Shown piece after piece: positions 1 through 6,424 of a stretch of DNA of 6,510 bases. Origin of the DNA: Verrucomicrobiia bacterium (GTDB taxonomy: Bacteria > Verrucomicrobiota > Verrucomicrobiia > Limisphaerales > UBA1319); contig JADGRT010000181.1 in the NCBI GenBank assembly GCA_017880715.1, positions 1 to 6,510 on the forward strand. Reading direction: 5' to 3'. The stretch's first letter is position 1. Each line of letters begins with the position of its first letter. Below the pieces are notes generated by a model. That model did not search any database, had not been told where the DNA came from, and saw only the letters and a list, made by a program, of their open reading frames with translations. Position numbers and translations under genes: made by a program.

Positions 1-93
1 TCAGGTGTCAATGGTCGTTATGAATTGGTAATATTCGAAGTTTGCTGCTGGACCTGTCACCTGCCGATGAGTCATCGACCTCCCCCTGAACCT

Positions 94-120
94 CGTAGCC
101 GCGGACGTGAGTCCGCTCAC
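94..120. repeat. Short GC-rich hairpin repeat candidate
   Basis: GCGGAC (101-106) and GTCCGC (111-116) form a perfect 6-bp stem with the loop GTGA. The flanks (CGTAGCC before, TCAC after) start much like the neighbouring palindromic element, which also opens with CGTAG. This suggests a second dispersed-repeat family lying beside the first. Only one copy is in the window, so its repeat status is inference. Confidence 0.45.
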
Positions 121-145
121 CCTCTCGGCTTTCACAGTGCCCGGG

Positions 146-225
146 CGTAGCGGCGTCTCGGAAGAGCGCCGCCAACTTAACGGTTTCGGGCAAAGGATGC
201 GGCGCTCTGCCGAGACGCCGCTACG
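146..225. repeat. 80-bp palindromic element with 27-bp inverted arms
   Basis: The left arm is 146-172 and the right arm 199-225, with a 26-nt loop. The arms are reverse complements at 26 of 27 positions; the single mismatch is A162 opposite G209. Both arms begin or end with CGTAGCGGCGTCTCGG-type sequence. The form fits a REP/MITE-like dispersed palindrome. It would also fold into a very stable hairpin in RNA and may end or protect the gspD transcript. I recall similar repeats between genes in some Verrucomicrobiota, but cannot check that here. Confidence 0.85.
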
Positions 226-269
226 TGTAGCCGCCGCAGCGCCAGGAGGGAAAGGAATCTTCTTTGGTT

Positions 270-289
270 GACGCAGCTTGACCTGCGTC
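270..289 (-). terminator. Weak hairpin just after gspD, possible terminator
   Basis: GACGCAG (270-276) and CTGCGTC (283-289) form a perfect 7-bp stem with a 6-nt loop, 22 nt beyond the gspD stop. On the minus strand it is followed by AACCAAAG rather than a U-tract, so it is not a classical intrinsic terminator. The larger palindrome at 146-225 may be the real 3' boundary. Confidence 0.3.
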
Positions 290-311
290 TCTTTCCGCGG
301 GCATCGGCGAA

Positions 312-2564
312 CTACTTCACCTTTTTAGACTGCTCCAGTTCTTCGGCGGCGATTTCCTTTTCCGCCTGGCGAATGCCGGGAAGGCGTTCGCGTTCGGCGG
401 CGAGCACGCGGGCGGCATCGCCGGGCGTGCTGAGAACGGTGGGGCGCATGAGCACCAGCAATTCGCTGCGGCTGTTTTTCTTATCGGTGGAGCTGAAAAG
501 CCAGCCCAGCAGCGGGATGTCCTTGAGCAGGGGGACACCGCTTTTGGCTTTGGATTTGGAGGATTTAATAAAACCTCCGAGCATGACGGTTTCGCCATCG
601 CGCACGGAGATGGTGGCCGAAGCGGTGCGTTCGGTGGTGTTGGGGACATCGTCGTTGCCGATCTTGGTAAAGCCGGAGACTTCATTAATCTCCTGGACGA
701 TTTCCATGACCACGAGGTTATCAGGAGTGATGTAAGGAGTGACGCTCAGGCGAATGCCGACCTCCAACTGTGAGTAAGAAGAACTGGGCGAGCCACCATA
801 GCCGCCGCCGTAATATTGGCTGGTGATGTAGGGGACGGTTTCTCCGTTGAAGAACTCGGCCGCGACCGCATGCGTGGTCTGGATGCGCGGCCGCTGCAGT
901 ACGGTGGAAGTGCTGCTGCTGGCGATGGCCGTCACGGCCACGTCCAAGTCGCCGCCGTATTTGCCGAAATAGCTGAAGCCAGTGGGCAGGCCGGTGGAGA
1001 AATTGGTGACGCTCGACAGGAAACTCGGACCGTTCATGCTGCCCGCGAGGCTGGTCAATTTGCCACTCGTTTGCGGTCCGCTGGCAGTGGATACACCATA
1101 ATTGAGTGTGTCCCCTAATCGCACGTCCAGAATGGCCGCTTCGATGAGCACCTGGGCGAGGAGGACGTCCAGCTTGGCCACAATGTTGGTGATCGTGACC
1201 ATGTCCTGCTTGTTGGCATACACGACCAGCGAATTGGCGCTGGCGTTTGGGATGATCCGGGCGTCGCCGAGGATTTCCGAGGTGCCGCCGGTGGCCGCCC
1301 GGCCGAGGATCTGCGCCAGTCGGTCGCGGTAGGATGCCTGGGCGTTGGCGGCAGCCGGTTGGCCCAGCTGACCGGGTTGGCCGGGCTGGCCGGGCTGGCC
1401 GGGCTGCTGTCCCGGGGTGCGAAGGTTGCGGCTGCTGCTGCTGCTGCCGCTGCCGCCGCGACTGCGACTCGTCGTGCGGCTGCTGGCAGCGCCCGTGCGG
1501 GGGGCGCCTGCGCCGCCTGCGCCGCCGCCGCCACCGCCAATCAGGCCGCTCATGACCGTATAGATGTCCTCGACTTTACCGTATTTGATGGGAACCACCT
1601 CGAGCCGGTAATCTTCCGGCGGAGCGACATCCACCTTGGCAATGATCTCCATCATGCGTTTGATATTTTCGGCGTAGTCGCGCAAGACGAGGGTTTGGCT
1701 GCTGTCGATGGCCAGGATGCCCCCCTGAGTTTTGGCGAACGTCTGCAAGGTGGCGGCAATTTCCGAGGGCATCACGTTGGTGACTTGGATGATTTGGGTC
1801 ACGAATTGGCCGGCATCGGGCAGCTCCTTGGGATTGATTTTCGAGATGGACGAGGCTTCCCTCATGGCGGAGGTCTCCGGAACCGCTTTGATAAATTTTT
1901 CGCCAACCGGGATCATGGTGACTTGATTCATGGCCAGGACGCTGTCAAAGGCGCGAATGAGTTCCTGCCGGGTTAAGGGCGTCTTGGTATTGATCGTAAT
2001 TTTGGCATCGGGCAGGCCGGCGGGGCGGAGGATGGTGCGATAGACCAAATCCGCATAGATATCCAGGAACTGCTCCAGCGGCATCGCCTGGAATTTGATG
2101 GCGCCCGGTTCGATCAACGCTTCCGCGTTTTCGGCCGCATTGGTTGAATTAACGGTTTGGGCGGTTCCCGCAGCGAAGGACGGAACGACATTTGTCTGGG
2201 CACTCGCGGCCGGGGAAGGCGGGACAGGAAACGCGGGGAAGGCCGGAGCTGCCATGGGGGCATTGGTTCGGGCGCCTGGCGGAATCCGGGGGGTGGCTGA
2301 AGGTGGAGCGTTGGTAATCGAGACCGCGGGCGCCGTAGCCCCGGTAAGCGCGTTGCTGACGACCGGCGTAGTGGTCATCGTGGCCGGGGCGGGCGCATTC
2401 GTTTTGCGGACCGTGAGGGTGGACGGGGGTCGGTTGGACACGCTTCGGCTGGGGGCAGCGGGTTGGTTAGTGGCGGCTGGCGGCGGAATTTGCGCGCGGG
2501 TGGCGGTCGTCAGGGAGAGCCAGCAACAGAACGTGAGTAGAGATAGTCGCATGAGTGTTTTCAT
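312..2564 (-). CDS. gspD: Type II secretion outer-membrane secretin (GspD family)
   Basis: A 750-residue secretin, the gated outer-membrane channel of T2SS/T4P-type machines. Residues 1-24 are a Sec signal peptide with likely cleavage after TRA. Residues 25-152 form a Pro/Ala/Thr/Asn-rich tether. An N0 domain follows (about 154-228, from AIKFQAMPLEQFL), then one N1-like ring domain (about 252-313). An N3-like domain (about 320-467) is split by a Gly/Ser/Arg and GQP-rich insertion at 341-405. The secretin domain runs about 470-712, with the gate region near EFFNGETVPYI, EIVQEINEVSG (621-631) typical of GspD, and the hallmark VPLLKDIPLLGWLF (677-690). A charged tail ends the protein. Only two ring-building N repeats are evident after N0, against the usual three in GspD. 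The ATG overlaps the gspM stop as ATGA and has no Shine-Dalgarno sequence, so translation probably depends on coupling. No lipobox is visible, so this is not an obvious lipoprotein. Secretin call certain; GspD over PilQ is likely. Confidence 0.95.
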   Translation of the reverse strand: MKTLMRLSLLTFCCWLSLTTATRAQIPPPAATNQPAAPSRSVSNRPPSTLTVRKTNAPAPATMTTTPVVSNALTGATAPAVSITNAPPSATPRIPPGARTNAPMAAPAFPAFPVPPSPAASAQTNVVPSFAAGTAQTVNSTNAAENAEALIEPGAIKFQAMPLEQFLDIYADLVYRTILRPAGLPDAKITINTKTPLTRQELIRAFDSVLAMNQVTMIPVGEKFIKAVPETSAMREASSISKINPKELPDAGQFVTQIIQVTNVMPSEIAATLQTFAKTQGGILAIDSSQTLVLRDYAENIKRMMEIIAKVDVAPPEDYRLEVVPIKYGKVEDIYTVMSGLIGGGGGGAGGAGAPRTGAASSRTTSRSRGGSGSSSSSRNLRTPGQQPGQPGQPGQPGQLGQPAAANAQASYRDRLAQILGRAATGGTSEILGDARIIPNASANSLVVYANKQDMVTITNIVAKLDVLLAQVLIEAAILDVRLGDTLNYGVSTASGPQTSGKLTSLAGSMNGPSFLSSVTNFSTGLPTGFSYFGKYGGDLDVAVTAIASSSTSTVLQRPRIQTTHAVAAEFFNGETVPYITSQYYGGGYGGSPSSSYSQLEVGIRLSVTPYITPDNLVVMEIVQEINEVSGFTKIGNDDVPNTTERTASATISVRDGETVMLGGFIKSSKSKAKSGVPLLKDIPLLGWLFSSTDKKNSRSELLVLMRPTVLSTPGDAARVLAAERERLPGIRQAEKEIAAEELEQSKKVK
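1356..1412 (-). repeat. GQP (collagen-like) triplet repeat in the secretin
   Basis: Four 9-bp units of CCGGG(C/T)TG(G/C) type lie in tandem at 1372-1407. They encode part of five consecutive GQP/GQL triplets at residues 389-403 of the secretin. Next to them is a serine run encoded by a CTG/CCG-type trinucleotide tract (1431-1459) and a glycine run near 1517-1540. Together they fill a loop inside an N3-like domain. Confidence 0.85.
2454..2482 (-). repeat. Diverged third copy of the gspM tail repeat, inside gspD
   Basis: Aligned on the plus strand to 2572-2597, this stretch matches at 23 of 26 positions with one 3-nt gap. It encodes PAATNQPAA in the mature N-terminus of the secretin, against PATNRPAG in gspM. 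The offset is 118 bp, which is one more than a multiple of three. That matches the one-base frame shift between the overlapping genes, so the same peptide motif is read in both. Confidence 0.6.
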
Positions 2565-3223
2565 GGTTTGCGGCCAGCGGGTCGGTTGGTGGCTGGCGTC
2601 AAGGATTTTGGTTCGAGATTGCGGCCAGCGGGTCGATTGGTGGCTGGCAGCGAGGATTTCGATTCGATTTTCTTCGGTTTTTGATAGCTGGCAATCAGCG
2701 TGGCGCGGCAGGTCAGACGGGTTTGGGAGGGATCGGGCCCGATGGACAGATCGCGCACCCGGATCATGGAATTGCCGGCGCCCAGGTTATATAGGAAATC
2801 CACCAGCTCCTTGGGGCCGATAGTCTGCATGTTGATGGTCATGGTTTGTTCTTCGAAAAAGGCGTTGGTGTTGACGGAGGATCGGGTGGGGGGGCCGTAA
2901 CTGGAGATGCTGACGCCAGTCCGGCTGGCTTGTTCCTGGACGGTGCGCAGGAATTGGATGGACTGCTCGGCGGGGAGTACGGCGTAACCCTGTTCTTCCA
3001 GCTTGGCCAGGCGGACGCGGTAGTCGGCCAGTTTGGCGGTTTCCTTTTTATACTCGGCCAGCGTGACTTGGGCTTTGGCGTGGTCGTTGCGAAACCGTCC
3101 CATGTCCTGGAAGTGGGGCCAGACGAACCAGTAATTCAACAGAAAGAGCACCACGGTGGTGACGATCACCAGGAGCCGGCGTTCCTGAGGGCGCAAATTC
3201 AATCGATTCAGGAATCCGCTCAT
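2561..3223 (-). CDS. gspM: GspM/PilO-like inner-membrane assembly protein
   Basis: A 220-residue bitopic protein. A short basic cytoplasmic N-terminus (1-16) is followed by one membrane helix at about 17-36, a coiled coil at about 40-78, and a PilO/GspM-like ferredoxin-fold region at about 88-182. The start is set at 3223, although the same frame is open upstream to 3727. GGAG stands 5 nt before this ATG, the ATG overlaps the gspL stop as ATGA, and translation upstream of it is arginine-rich shadow sequence without family character. Family members dimerise with GspL/PilN in the periplasm and stabilise the inner-membrane platform; that role is inferred here from fold layout and position after gspL. 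The tail (about 185-220) is unusual: it is basic and Pro-rich, holds ATNRPAGR twice with a 17-residue period from a 51-bp tandem duplication, and overlaps the secretin start. PilO and GspM cannot be told apart confidently. Confidence 0.8.
   Translation of the reverse strand: MSGFLNRLNLRPQERRLLVIVTTVVLFLLNYWFVWPHFQDMGRFRNDHAKAQVTLAEYKKETAKLADYRVRLAKLEEQGYAVLPAEQSIQFLRTVQEQASRTGVSISSYGPPTRSSVNTNAFFEEQTMTINMQTIGPKELVDFLYNLGAGNSMIRVRDLSIGPDPSQTRLTCRATLIASYQKPKKIESKSSLPATNRPAGRNLEPKSLTPATNRPAGRKP
2568..2669 (-). repeat. 51-bp tandem duplication at the 3' end of gspM
   Basis: Units 2568-2618 and 2619-2669 match at 43 of 51 positions by hand alignment. They encode two 17-residue repeats with the core PATNRPAGR in the gspM tail. 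The length is a multiple of three, so the frame is kept. The first unit begins 4 bp from the gspD start codon. Confidence 0.9.
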
Positions 3224-4683
3224 TCGATCTCCGGGGAATTGTATTCGCAACTGAAGCTCCACTGCCGCAGGTTTCCGGCGCCACCGACGAGTTGCGACGT
3301 GGGGGGATCCACTTTCGTGAACAACAGGGCGGGCTTGGCATTGGTGGCACTGGAGGTGGCACTGGAGGTGGCCTTGCTCATGACCTCGTTGAAATCGGTG
3401 ATTTTGCCGACGTCTTCGTCTTTCGCCTGGCCGAAAAGCAGGAGTTTCTTGCCTCTTTGGAAATTCATGGAACCTAGCGTTAATTCCTTGGGAAGCAGTT
3501 CGGCGGTGGCGCTCCAACAATCCAAGGCGGCGAATTTGAGGCCGACTTGCTCTTGCAGGATTTGGATGCGCTCCCTCATTTGCTTGGCCGCCTGGTAATC
3601 GGCGTTTAACCGGGCGACCTCCTTGTCCACTTGCTGCTTTTGATATTGGACGACCTGCAAGGTAGCGAAATAAACCGCCAAAACGACCAGGTACACGGCG
3701 CCGATGGCCAACAAACCGCGCATCCACAAGTGGTCGATGAACTGCTGTCGATAGCGGGCGGCGTATTCGGGGGGCAGCAGGTTGGCCTGCGCCACATGGC
3801 GGGCCACGCGCTGGGCATTCAGGGCGGCCAGTTCACGCGCCGGGAGCGCTTTGTGGGTTTCGACGGGAGCGTTGGCGAACTGGCGCAGCACCGGCTCCCA
3901 GGCGGCCAGGGTTGGCTCGTCGGCCACCAGATGCCATTGCGGCGGCGAGGTCAACCAGCCTTCCAGCTCGCCGGCCCAGATGATTTGGGTGAGTTGTTCT
4001 TGCACTGCCTCGGACCACTGATCGGTGGCCGGCAATTGGAGCCAGGCCAGGTTTTGTAGGATGTCGCCGTACCACCAGGCGACCAGACCGCCGTTTTTGC
4101 CAGTATCGAGGAGGGGATAAACCCAGGCGCCATCGCCTTTGACGGGAGTGGTCAGGATCTGATGGAGCACCGGCAGTTCGAGGCGGTCCGCCATATAACC
4201 CAGGCCTTCCAACTCGCCAAGGAAGGATTCCACCAGGTCGCGCGCGACAATGAGGACGATGACGGTCTGGAGGGCGGCTTGAGGTTGGGCTTGGCCGTCG
4301 TCATTCGCGACGGTTGCCGGCGTGGTTTTCCAAGGCAGCGCCTCGAGTGTCCAGACGATTTGATTCAGGGGCAGGGGCGAGAGTTTTTCCAGTTGCAGCT
4401 CCGCCATGGGCCGCAATTCGGTGGGATCGCTGGCGGGCAGTTGAATCACGCGCAGAAAGACCTTGTCCTGGGGCAGCCAGGCCAGGTTTAATTTGCGATG
4501 CCAGAGCGAACGCCAACCTTTTGAAACCAGGCTGGCGGGCAGCGGATCGGCTGGCGTCCGGTCGTCTTCCGCCAGCAGGGCGGGGGTGTCGCCGGTGACT
4601 CCAAACTGCCACAATCGCCGCTGGCTGGCGGCCAATTGGAGCACGTTGCAGGAATGAAGGGAGGCTGGTTTGGCTTGCCTCAT
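3220..4683 (-). CDS. gspL: GspL-like bitopic protein (PilM-like cytoplasmic plus PilN-like periplasmic part)
   Basis: A 487-residue inner-membrane assembly protein. In known systems GspL, or the PilM/PilN pair, anchors the ATPase to the membrane and partners GspM/PilO. Residues 1-310 form a cytoplasmic domain with a weak actin-like look; a DTG at 193-195 sits where a PilM-like phosphate loop would be. The motif NLLPPE (301-306), typical of PilN N-termini, directly precedes one membrane helix at about 322-346. A coiled coil follows (about 347-380), then a PilN/GspL-like ferredoxin fold starting near LTLGSMNFQ (401-409). The architecture is thus PilM-like and PilN-like parts in one chain, as in GspL. 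AAGG lies 7 nt before the ATG, which overlaps the gspE stop as ATGA. A short ATSS repeat (438-447) sits in the periplasmic part. Overall sequence is divergent; the call rests on architecture, the NLLPPE motif and operon position. Confidence 0.8.
   Translation of the reverse strand: MRQAKPASLHSCNVLQLAASQRRLWQFGVTGDTPALLAEDDRTPADPLPASLVSKGWRSLWHRKLNLAWLPQDKVFLRVIQLPASDPTELRPMAELQLEKLSPLPLNQIVWTLEALPWKTTPATVANDDGQAQPQAALQTVIVLIVARDLVESFLGELEGLGYMADRLELPVLHQILTTPVKGDGAWVYPLLDTGKNGGLVAWWYGDILQNLAWLQLPATDQWSEAVQEQLTQIIWAGELEGWLTSPPQWHLVADEPTLAAWEPVLRQFANAPVETHKALPARELAALNAQRVARHVAQANLLPPEYAARYRQQFIDHLWMRGLLAIGAVYLVVLAVYFATLQVVQYQKQQVDKEVARLNADYQAAKQMRERIQILQEQVGLKFAALDCWSATAELLPKELTLGSMNFQRGKKLLLFGQAKDEDVGKITDFNEVMSKATSSATSSATNAKPALLFTKVDPPTSQLVGGAGNLRQWSFSCEYNSPEIE
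3229..3232 (-). promoter_or_regulatory. Ribosome binding site fixing the gspM start
   Basis: GGAG on the minus strand lies 5 nt before the ATG at 3223, inside the end of gspL. It supports this start rather than the in-frame ATG at 3727. Confidence 0.65.
3343..3373 (-). repeat. 12-bp tandem repeat in gspL
   Basis: GGTGGCACTGGA occurs twice in tandem (3343-3354, 3355-3366) with a partial third copy to about 3373. It encodes the ATSSATSSAT stretch at residues 438-447 of the GspL-like protein, in a periplasmic loop. The frame is kept. Confidence 0.8.
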
Positions 4684-6419
4684 ACATCCGCCTTGGTATC
4701 GCCGACGAGCGCCCGGAGGTGCTCTTCCATCTGGGTGACGCGCAACACTTCCTCGATGGTGGTCTGGCCAGCGCGCACTTTGTTCCAGCCGTCGGTGCGC
4801 AAGGTGCGCATGCCCAGTTCAATGGCCTTTTGGGCGATGGTCGAGGCGGCGGAGCGGTTCAGAATCAACGGGCGCAATTCCTCGTTGAGCAGCAGCAATT
4901 CGTAGATGCCCATGCGCCCCTGGTAGCCCAACTGCCGGCATTCCTCGCAGCCCACGCCGCGCCAGAAAGTAGCGGTGGCAATTTCGGCTTCGGGAAAGCC
5001 AATGCGCCGCAGGTAATCGCGTTCGACCTTTTGTTCCTTTTTGCAGTGCGGGCAGATGATGCGCACCAGGCGCTGCGCCATGACGGCTTCCACCGAGGAC
5101 GCCACCAGGAACGGCTCGATGCCCATGTCAATCAAACGGGTGAAGGCGCTGGGGGCGTCGTTGGTGTGCAGGGTGCTGAAAACCAGGTGGCCGGTCAGGG
5201 CGGCGCGGATGGCGATTTCGGCGGTTTCGAGGTCGCGGATTTCGCCGATCATGATGACGTTCGGATCCTGGCGCAGGATGTGGCGCAGCCCCATGGCGAA
5301 CGTCAGGCCGATTTCCGGCCGCACCGCAATCTGATTGATGCCCTTAAGTTCGTATTCCACCGGTTCCTCGATGGTGATGATCCGTTTATGCACGGAATTG
5401 ATCGTGCTGAGAAACGCGTAAAGGGAGGTGGATTTGCCGGAGCCGGTGGGCCCGGTGACCAGGAAAATGCCATGCGGTTTGAGGATGATTTCGCGAATGG
5501 CGGACTCTTCCACTGGAGCAAACCCCAGTTTTTCGAGGTCGAGAAAAATCTTGCCGCGCGTGAGCAGACGCAGCGACACGCTTTCGCCATAGACGGTGGG
5601 CACGGTGGAAACGCGGATGTCGATTTCCTCCCCTTTGATGCGCACGTTGATGCGGCCGTCCTGGGGCAGGCGCTTTTCGGCGATGTTCATGCCCGACATG
5701 ACCTTGATGCGCGAAATGATGGCTGCCTGGAAGCGTTTGAGCTGCGGGGGCATCGGGGTCTGGTGCAGGATGCCATCGATGCGGTACCGGATACGCAACT
5801 CATCTTCGGCCGGCTCGAAATGAATGTCGGTGGAGCGGTCCTTAAAGGCTTCCCAGATGATCTGGTTTACGAATTTGATGACGCTGGCTTCCTGATCGGA
5901 TTCGGTGATTTCCTTGTCCTCGGCCACGACCAGTTCGAGGGTGTCGTCTTCGGCCATTTCATCGAGGGTTTCGGCGCCGACGCCATAATATTTTTTGAGG
6001 GCTTTTTCGATTTCAGCCTGGGGGGCCAGCGCGAACCGCACGGGGCATTGGGCGGCGAACCGCACGGAGTTGAGCAGGGCGGTGCTGAAGGGATTGTTGA
6101 TGGCAATCTCGAGAATGTCGTTTTCGAATTGGATGGGCATGACCACGTGCTGGAACGCCACCTTGGTGGAAATCTTCTGCCGGGCTTCGGGGGCAATGCT
6201 CAGACGCGGCAGATCCACGTATTTCCAGTTGAGGACCTTAGCCAGCTTTTGCAGGAACTGATCCTCGGAGATGCCGAGTTCACGGCAGAAAAACGCCATC
6301 ATCGGTTCCGTGGAGCCATTCTCCACCGCCAACTGCCAGGCTTTATGCCATTGCTGTAACTGGTCCGCTTGGGCCAGACCTGCTAAGGCAAAAACTTGCT
6401 GTATCGATGTATATGCCAT
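4680..6419 (-). CDS. gspE: Type II secretion / type IV pilus assembly ATPase (GspE/PilB family)
   Basis: Hexameric cytoplasmic ATPase of the T2SS/T4P family, which powers pseudopilus or pilus assembly from the inner membrane. The protein has 579 residues. An N-terminal MshEN-like domain spans about 50-146, an acidic linker about 150-178, then the N2 domain and the RecA-like ATPase core. Visible motifs are Walker A GPTGSGKST (323-331), Asp box ITIEEPVEYE (348-357), Walker B VIMIGEIRD (388-396) and His box GHLVFSTLHTND (410-421). A tetracysteine zinc site is complete (C456, C459, C491, C494). All catalytic motifs look intact. The ATG at 6419 has GAAGG 7 nt upstream, and the N-terminus looks complete. 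It is first in the visible operon and its stop overlaps the next start by ATGA. Segments such as LPQDGRINVRI and the stretch after the His box resemble GspE slightly more than PilB, but the two cannot be separated firmly from sequence alone. Family certain, subtype inferred. Confidence 0.95.
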   Translation of the reverse strand: MAYTSIQQVFALAGLAQADQLQQWHKAWQLAVENGSTEPMMAFFCRELGISEDQFLQKLAKVLNWKYVDLPRLSIAPEARQKISTKVAFQHVVMPIQFENDILEIAINNPFSTALLNSVRFAAQCPVRFALAPQAEIEKALKKYYGVGAETLDEMAEDDTLELVVAEDKEITESDQEASVIKFVNQIIWEAFKDRSTDIHFEPAEDELRIRYRIDGILHQTPMPPQLKRFQAAIISRIKVMSGMNIAEKRLPQDGRINVRIKGEEIDIRVSTVPTVYGESVSLRLLTRGKIFLDLEKLGFAPVEESAIREIILKPHGIFLVTGPTGSGKSTSLYAFLSTINSVHKRIITIEEPVEYELKGINQIAVRPEIGLTFAMGLRHILRQDPNVIMIGEIRDLETAEIAIRAALTGHLVFSTLHTNDAPSAFTRLIDMGIEPFLVASSVEAVMAQRLVRIICPHCKKEQKVERDYLRRIGFPEAEIATATFWRGVGCEECRQLGYQGRMGIYELLLLNEELRPLILNRSAASTIAQKAIELGMRTLRTDGWNKVRAGQTTIEEVLRVTQMEEHLRALVGDTKADV

Positions 6420-6424
6420 GCCAA

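Larger units (their letters stand above)
1..311. other. Non-coding tail downstream of the operon
   Basis: This stretch holds no credible gene. It contains a 13-bp odd palindrome (65-77), a short GC-rich hairpin repeat (94-120), a strong 27-bp inverted repeat (146-225) and a weak hairpin near the gspD stop (270-289). A minus-strand reading frame of 61 codons (193-8) runs through both repeats and translates to low-quality, charged sequence with no family character, so I treat it as a by-product of the repeats. Any neighbouring gene on the left must lie outside the window. Confidence 0.7.

Noticed and set aside
8..193. Minus-strand open frame of 61 codons
   Set aside because: It is made mostly of the two palindromic repeats, has no family character and no convincing ribosome binding site.
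1372..1459. Tandem short units resembling a CRISPR or VNTR array
   Set aside because: The 9-bp and 3-bp units are in frame inside gspD and encode GQP and serine runs. There are no spacers between the units.
268..2823. Several plus-strand frames (268-735, 816-1118, 1359-1976, 2095-2823) opposite gspD and gspM
   Set aside because: They are antisense to well-supported genes and are low-complexity translations of the Pro/Ala/Gly-rich coding sequence.
3224..3727. Upstream extension of the gspM frame to an ATG at 3727
   Set aside because: The extension overlaps gspL for about 500 bp and is Arg/Gln/His-rich shadow sequence. The ATG at 3223 has a good ribosome binding site and the same ATGA overlap as the other junctions.
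4719..6359. Plus-strand open frame of 546 codons antisense to the ATPase gene
   Set aside because: It lies entirely opposite gspE, whose motifs are all intact. Its translation is rich in His, Gly, Asp and Phe with no recognisable domain, as expected for an antisense shadow of a GC-rich, codon-biased gene.
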